NCBI RefSeq assembly: GCF_001742425.1
Contig: NZ_MJEH01000007.1
Coordinates: forward strand, 21,195 to 85,194
Direction of reading: 5' to 3'
From: Bacillus solimangrovi
Lineage (GTDB): Bacteria > Bacillota > Bacilli > Bacillales > Bacillaceae_N
Length of the DNA: 64,000 nt
Shown here: piece by piece, positions 63,434 through 64,000 of the stretch
Layout: every line of letters starts with the position of its first letter
How positions within the stretch are numbered: the stretch's first letter is position 1
Made by a program: the position numbers and the translations under genes
The notes under the pieces: generated by a model
What the model was told of the DNA's origin: nothing
The model's database searches: none
The model's input: the letters and a program-made list of their open reading frames with translations, nothing else

Positions 63434-64000
63434 ATGTTTCACTTAAGCAAATTAGCGATGTGTTAGAGCAGTTCCGGGGTGCTATTGATGAAGGGATTTG
63501 TATTCATGAAGTGTACATTGATAGTCGACAAACAGTGAATAAAGGTCTGTTTGTTCCTATAATTGGTGATCGTTTCGACGGTCACGAATTCTTAATGGAT
63601 GCAATTGAACATGGTGCAATTGCAGCGATCTGGGATAAGCAAAAAGAGGTGCCTTCATTTGTTCCGAATGATTTTCCACTTTTTATGGTTGATAATACGA
63701 TAGAAGGTTTACAAACTATTGCAAAGCAATATTTACAACTTATTCAACCGAACGTGATCGCCATTACAGGTAGCAACGGAAAGACAACAACGAAAGATTT
63801 TGTTGATAGTGTTATGAAGAAAAAGTACAAAACACATAAGACTGCGGGTAACTTTAATAATCACATTGGCTTACCGCTTACCGTATTATCTATGCCTGAA
63901 GATACAGAGGTGCTTATTTTGGAAATGGGCATGAGTGGCTTAGGAGAGATCTCACTCTTAAGTAACTTAGCTGAGCCAGATGTTGCAATTGCACCATGTT
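63430..64000 (+). CDS. murF: UDP-MurNAc-tripeptide D-alanyl-D-alanine ligase MurF, N-terminal part
   Basis: The frame starts at ATGA overlapping the murE stop and remains open to the window end (about 190 residues). It begins [12 protein letters not shown], then has [26 protein letters not shown], typical of the N-terminal domain, and the ATP-binding loop [13 protein letters not shown] near residues 112-124, with [17 protein letters not shown] following. MurF adds D-Ala-D-Ala to the UDP-muramyl tripeptide. Direct murE-murF order differs from B. subtilis, where murF is beside ddl. Confidence 0.93.
   Translation, partial: MNVSLKQISDVLEQFRGAIDEGICIHEVYIDSRQTVNKGLFVPIIGDRFDGHEFLMDAIEHGAIAAIWDKQKEVPSFVPNDFPLFMVDNTIEGLQTIAKQYLQLIQPNVIAITGSNGKTTTKDFVDSVMKKKYKTHKTAGNFNNHIGLPLTVLSMPEDTEVLILEMGMSGLGEISLLSNLAEPDVAIAPC

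Overview
The window is an AT-rich piece of core chromosome from an endospore-forming Bacillaceae. Gene order follows the Bacillus subtilis segment yktA-yktB-yktC, ylaF-typA-ylaH-ylaI-ylaJ-ylaK-ylaL-glsA-ylaN-ftsW-pycA, ctaA/ctaBCDEFG, ylbA to ylbQ, bshC, and the mraZ-rsmH-ftsL-pbpB-spoVD-murE division/cell-wall cluster. Sporulation genes (ylaJ, ytvI-like, ylbJ, gerR-like, spoVD), bacillithiol synthesis (bshC) and a caa3 oxidase support this placement. It is not B. subtilis itself: ylaA-ylaE are missing, several genes are inserted, and murF directly follows murE. I see no tRNA, rRNA, CRISPR array, insertion sequence or prophage gene.

Layout. 1-6.9 kb: end of a nitronate monooxygenase-like gene, yktA, a large SNF2-family ATPase, yktB, a ykzI-like gene, an inositol monophosphatase gene and ylaF. 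6.9-15.8 kb: a 143-bp repeat-like element before typA, then the yla genes, with a pyridoxamine-oxidase-like gene and a small coiled-coil gene added. 16-28.9 kb: ftsW-pycA, then ctaA divergent from ctaBCDEF, with ctaG behind its own terminator (heme A synthesis and caa3 oxidase). 29-42 kb: ytvI-like gene, ylbA, two CAP-domain genes around ylbB, ylbD/E, ylbF (ricF), ylbG, and an inserted thiolase/reductase/MFS block. 42-53 kb: a structured leader (ylbH motif), rsmD-coaD, ylbJ, ylbK-ylbL, tmcAL, ylbN-rpmF, an enoyl-CoA hydratase-like gene, a gerR-like gene, ylbP and panE. 53-64 kb: bshC, then mraZ through murF, cut by the window end.

How the genes work together. CtaB and CtaA turn heme B into heme O and then heme A for CtaD; CtaC to CtaF are the oxidase subunits and CtaG helps assemble it. 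MraZ, RsmH, FtsL, PBP2B, FtsW, MurE and MurF serve septal peptidoglycan, while SpoVD makes spore cortex. RpmF with YlbN, RsmD, TypA and TmcAL concern ribosomes and tRNA.

I found no clearly new multi-gene system. The most interesting signals are regulatory: the ylbH-motif RNA, MraZ-type repeats before mraZ, two competing hairpins at the ftsW ribosome binding site, an apparent ATT start codon for ylbJ, an operator-like sequence before the MFS gene, and the repeat element before typA. Statements about families come from memory; no database search was run.
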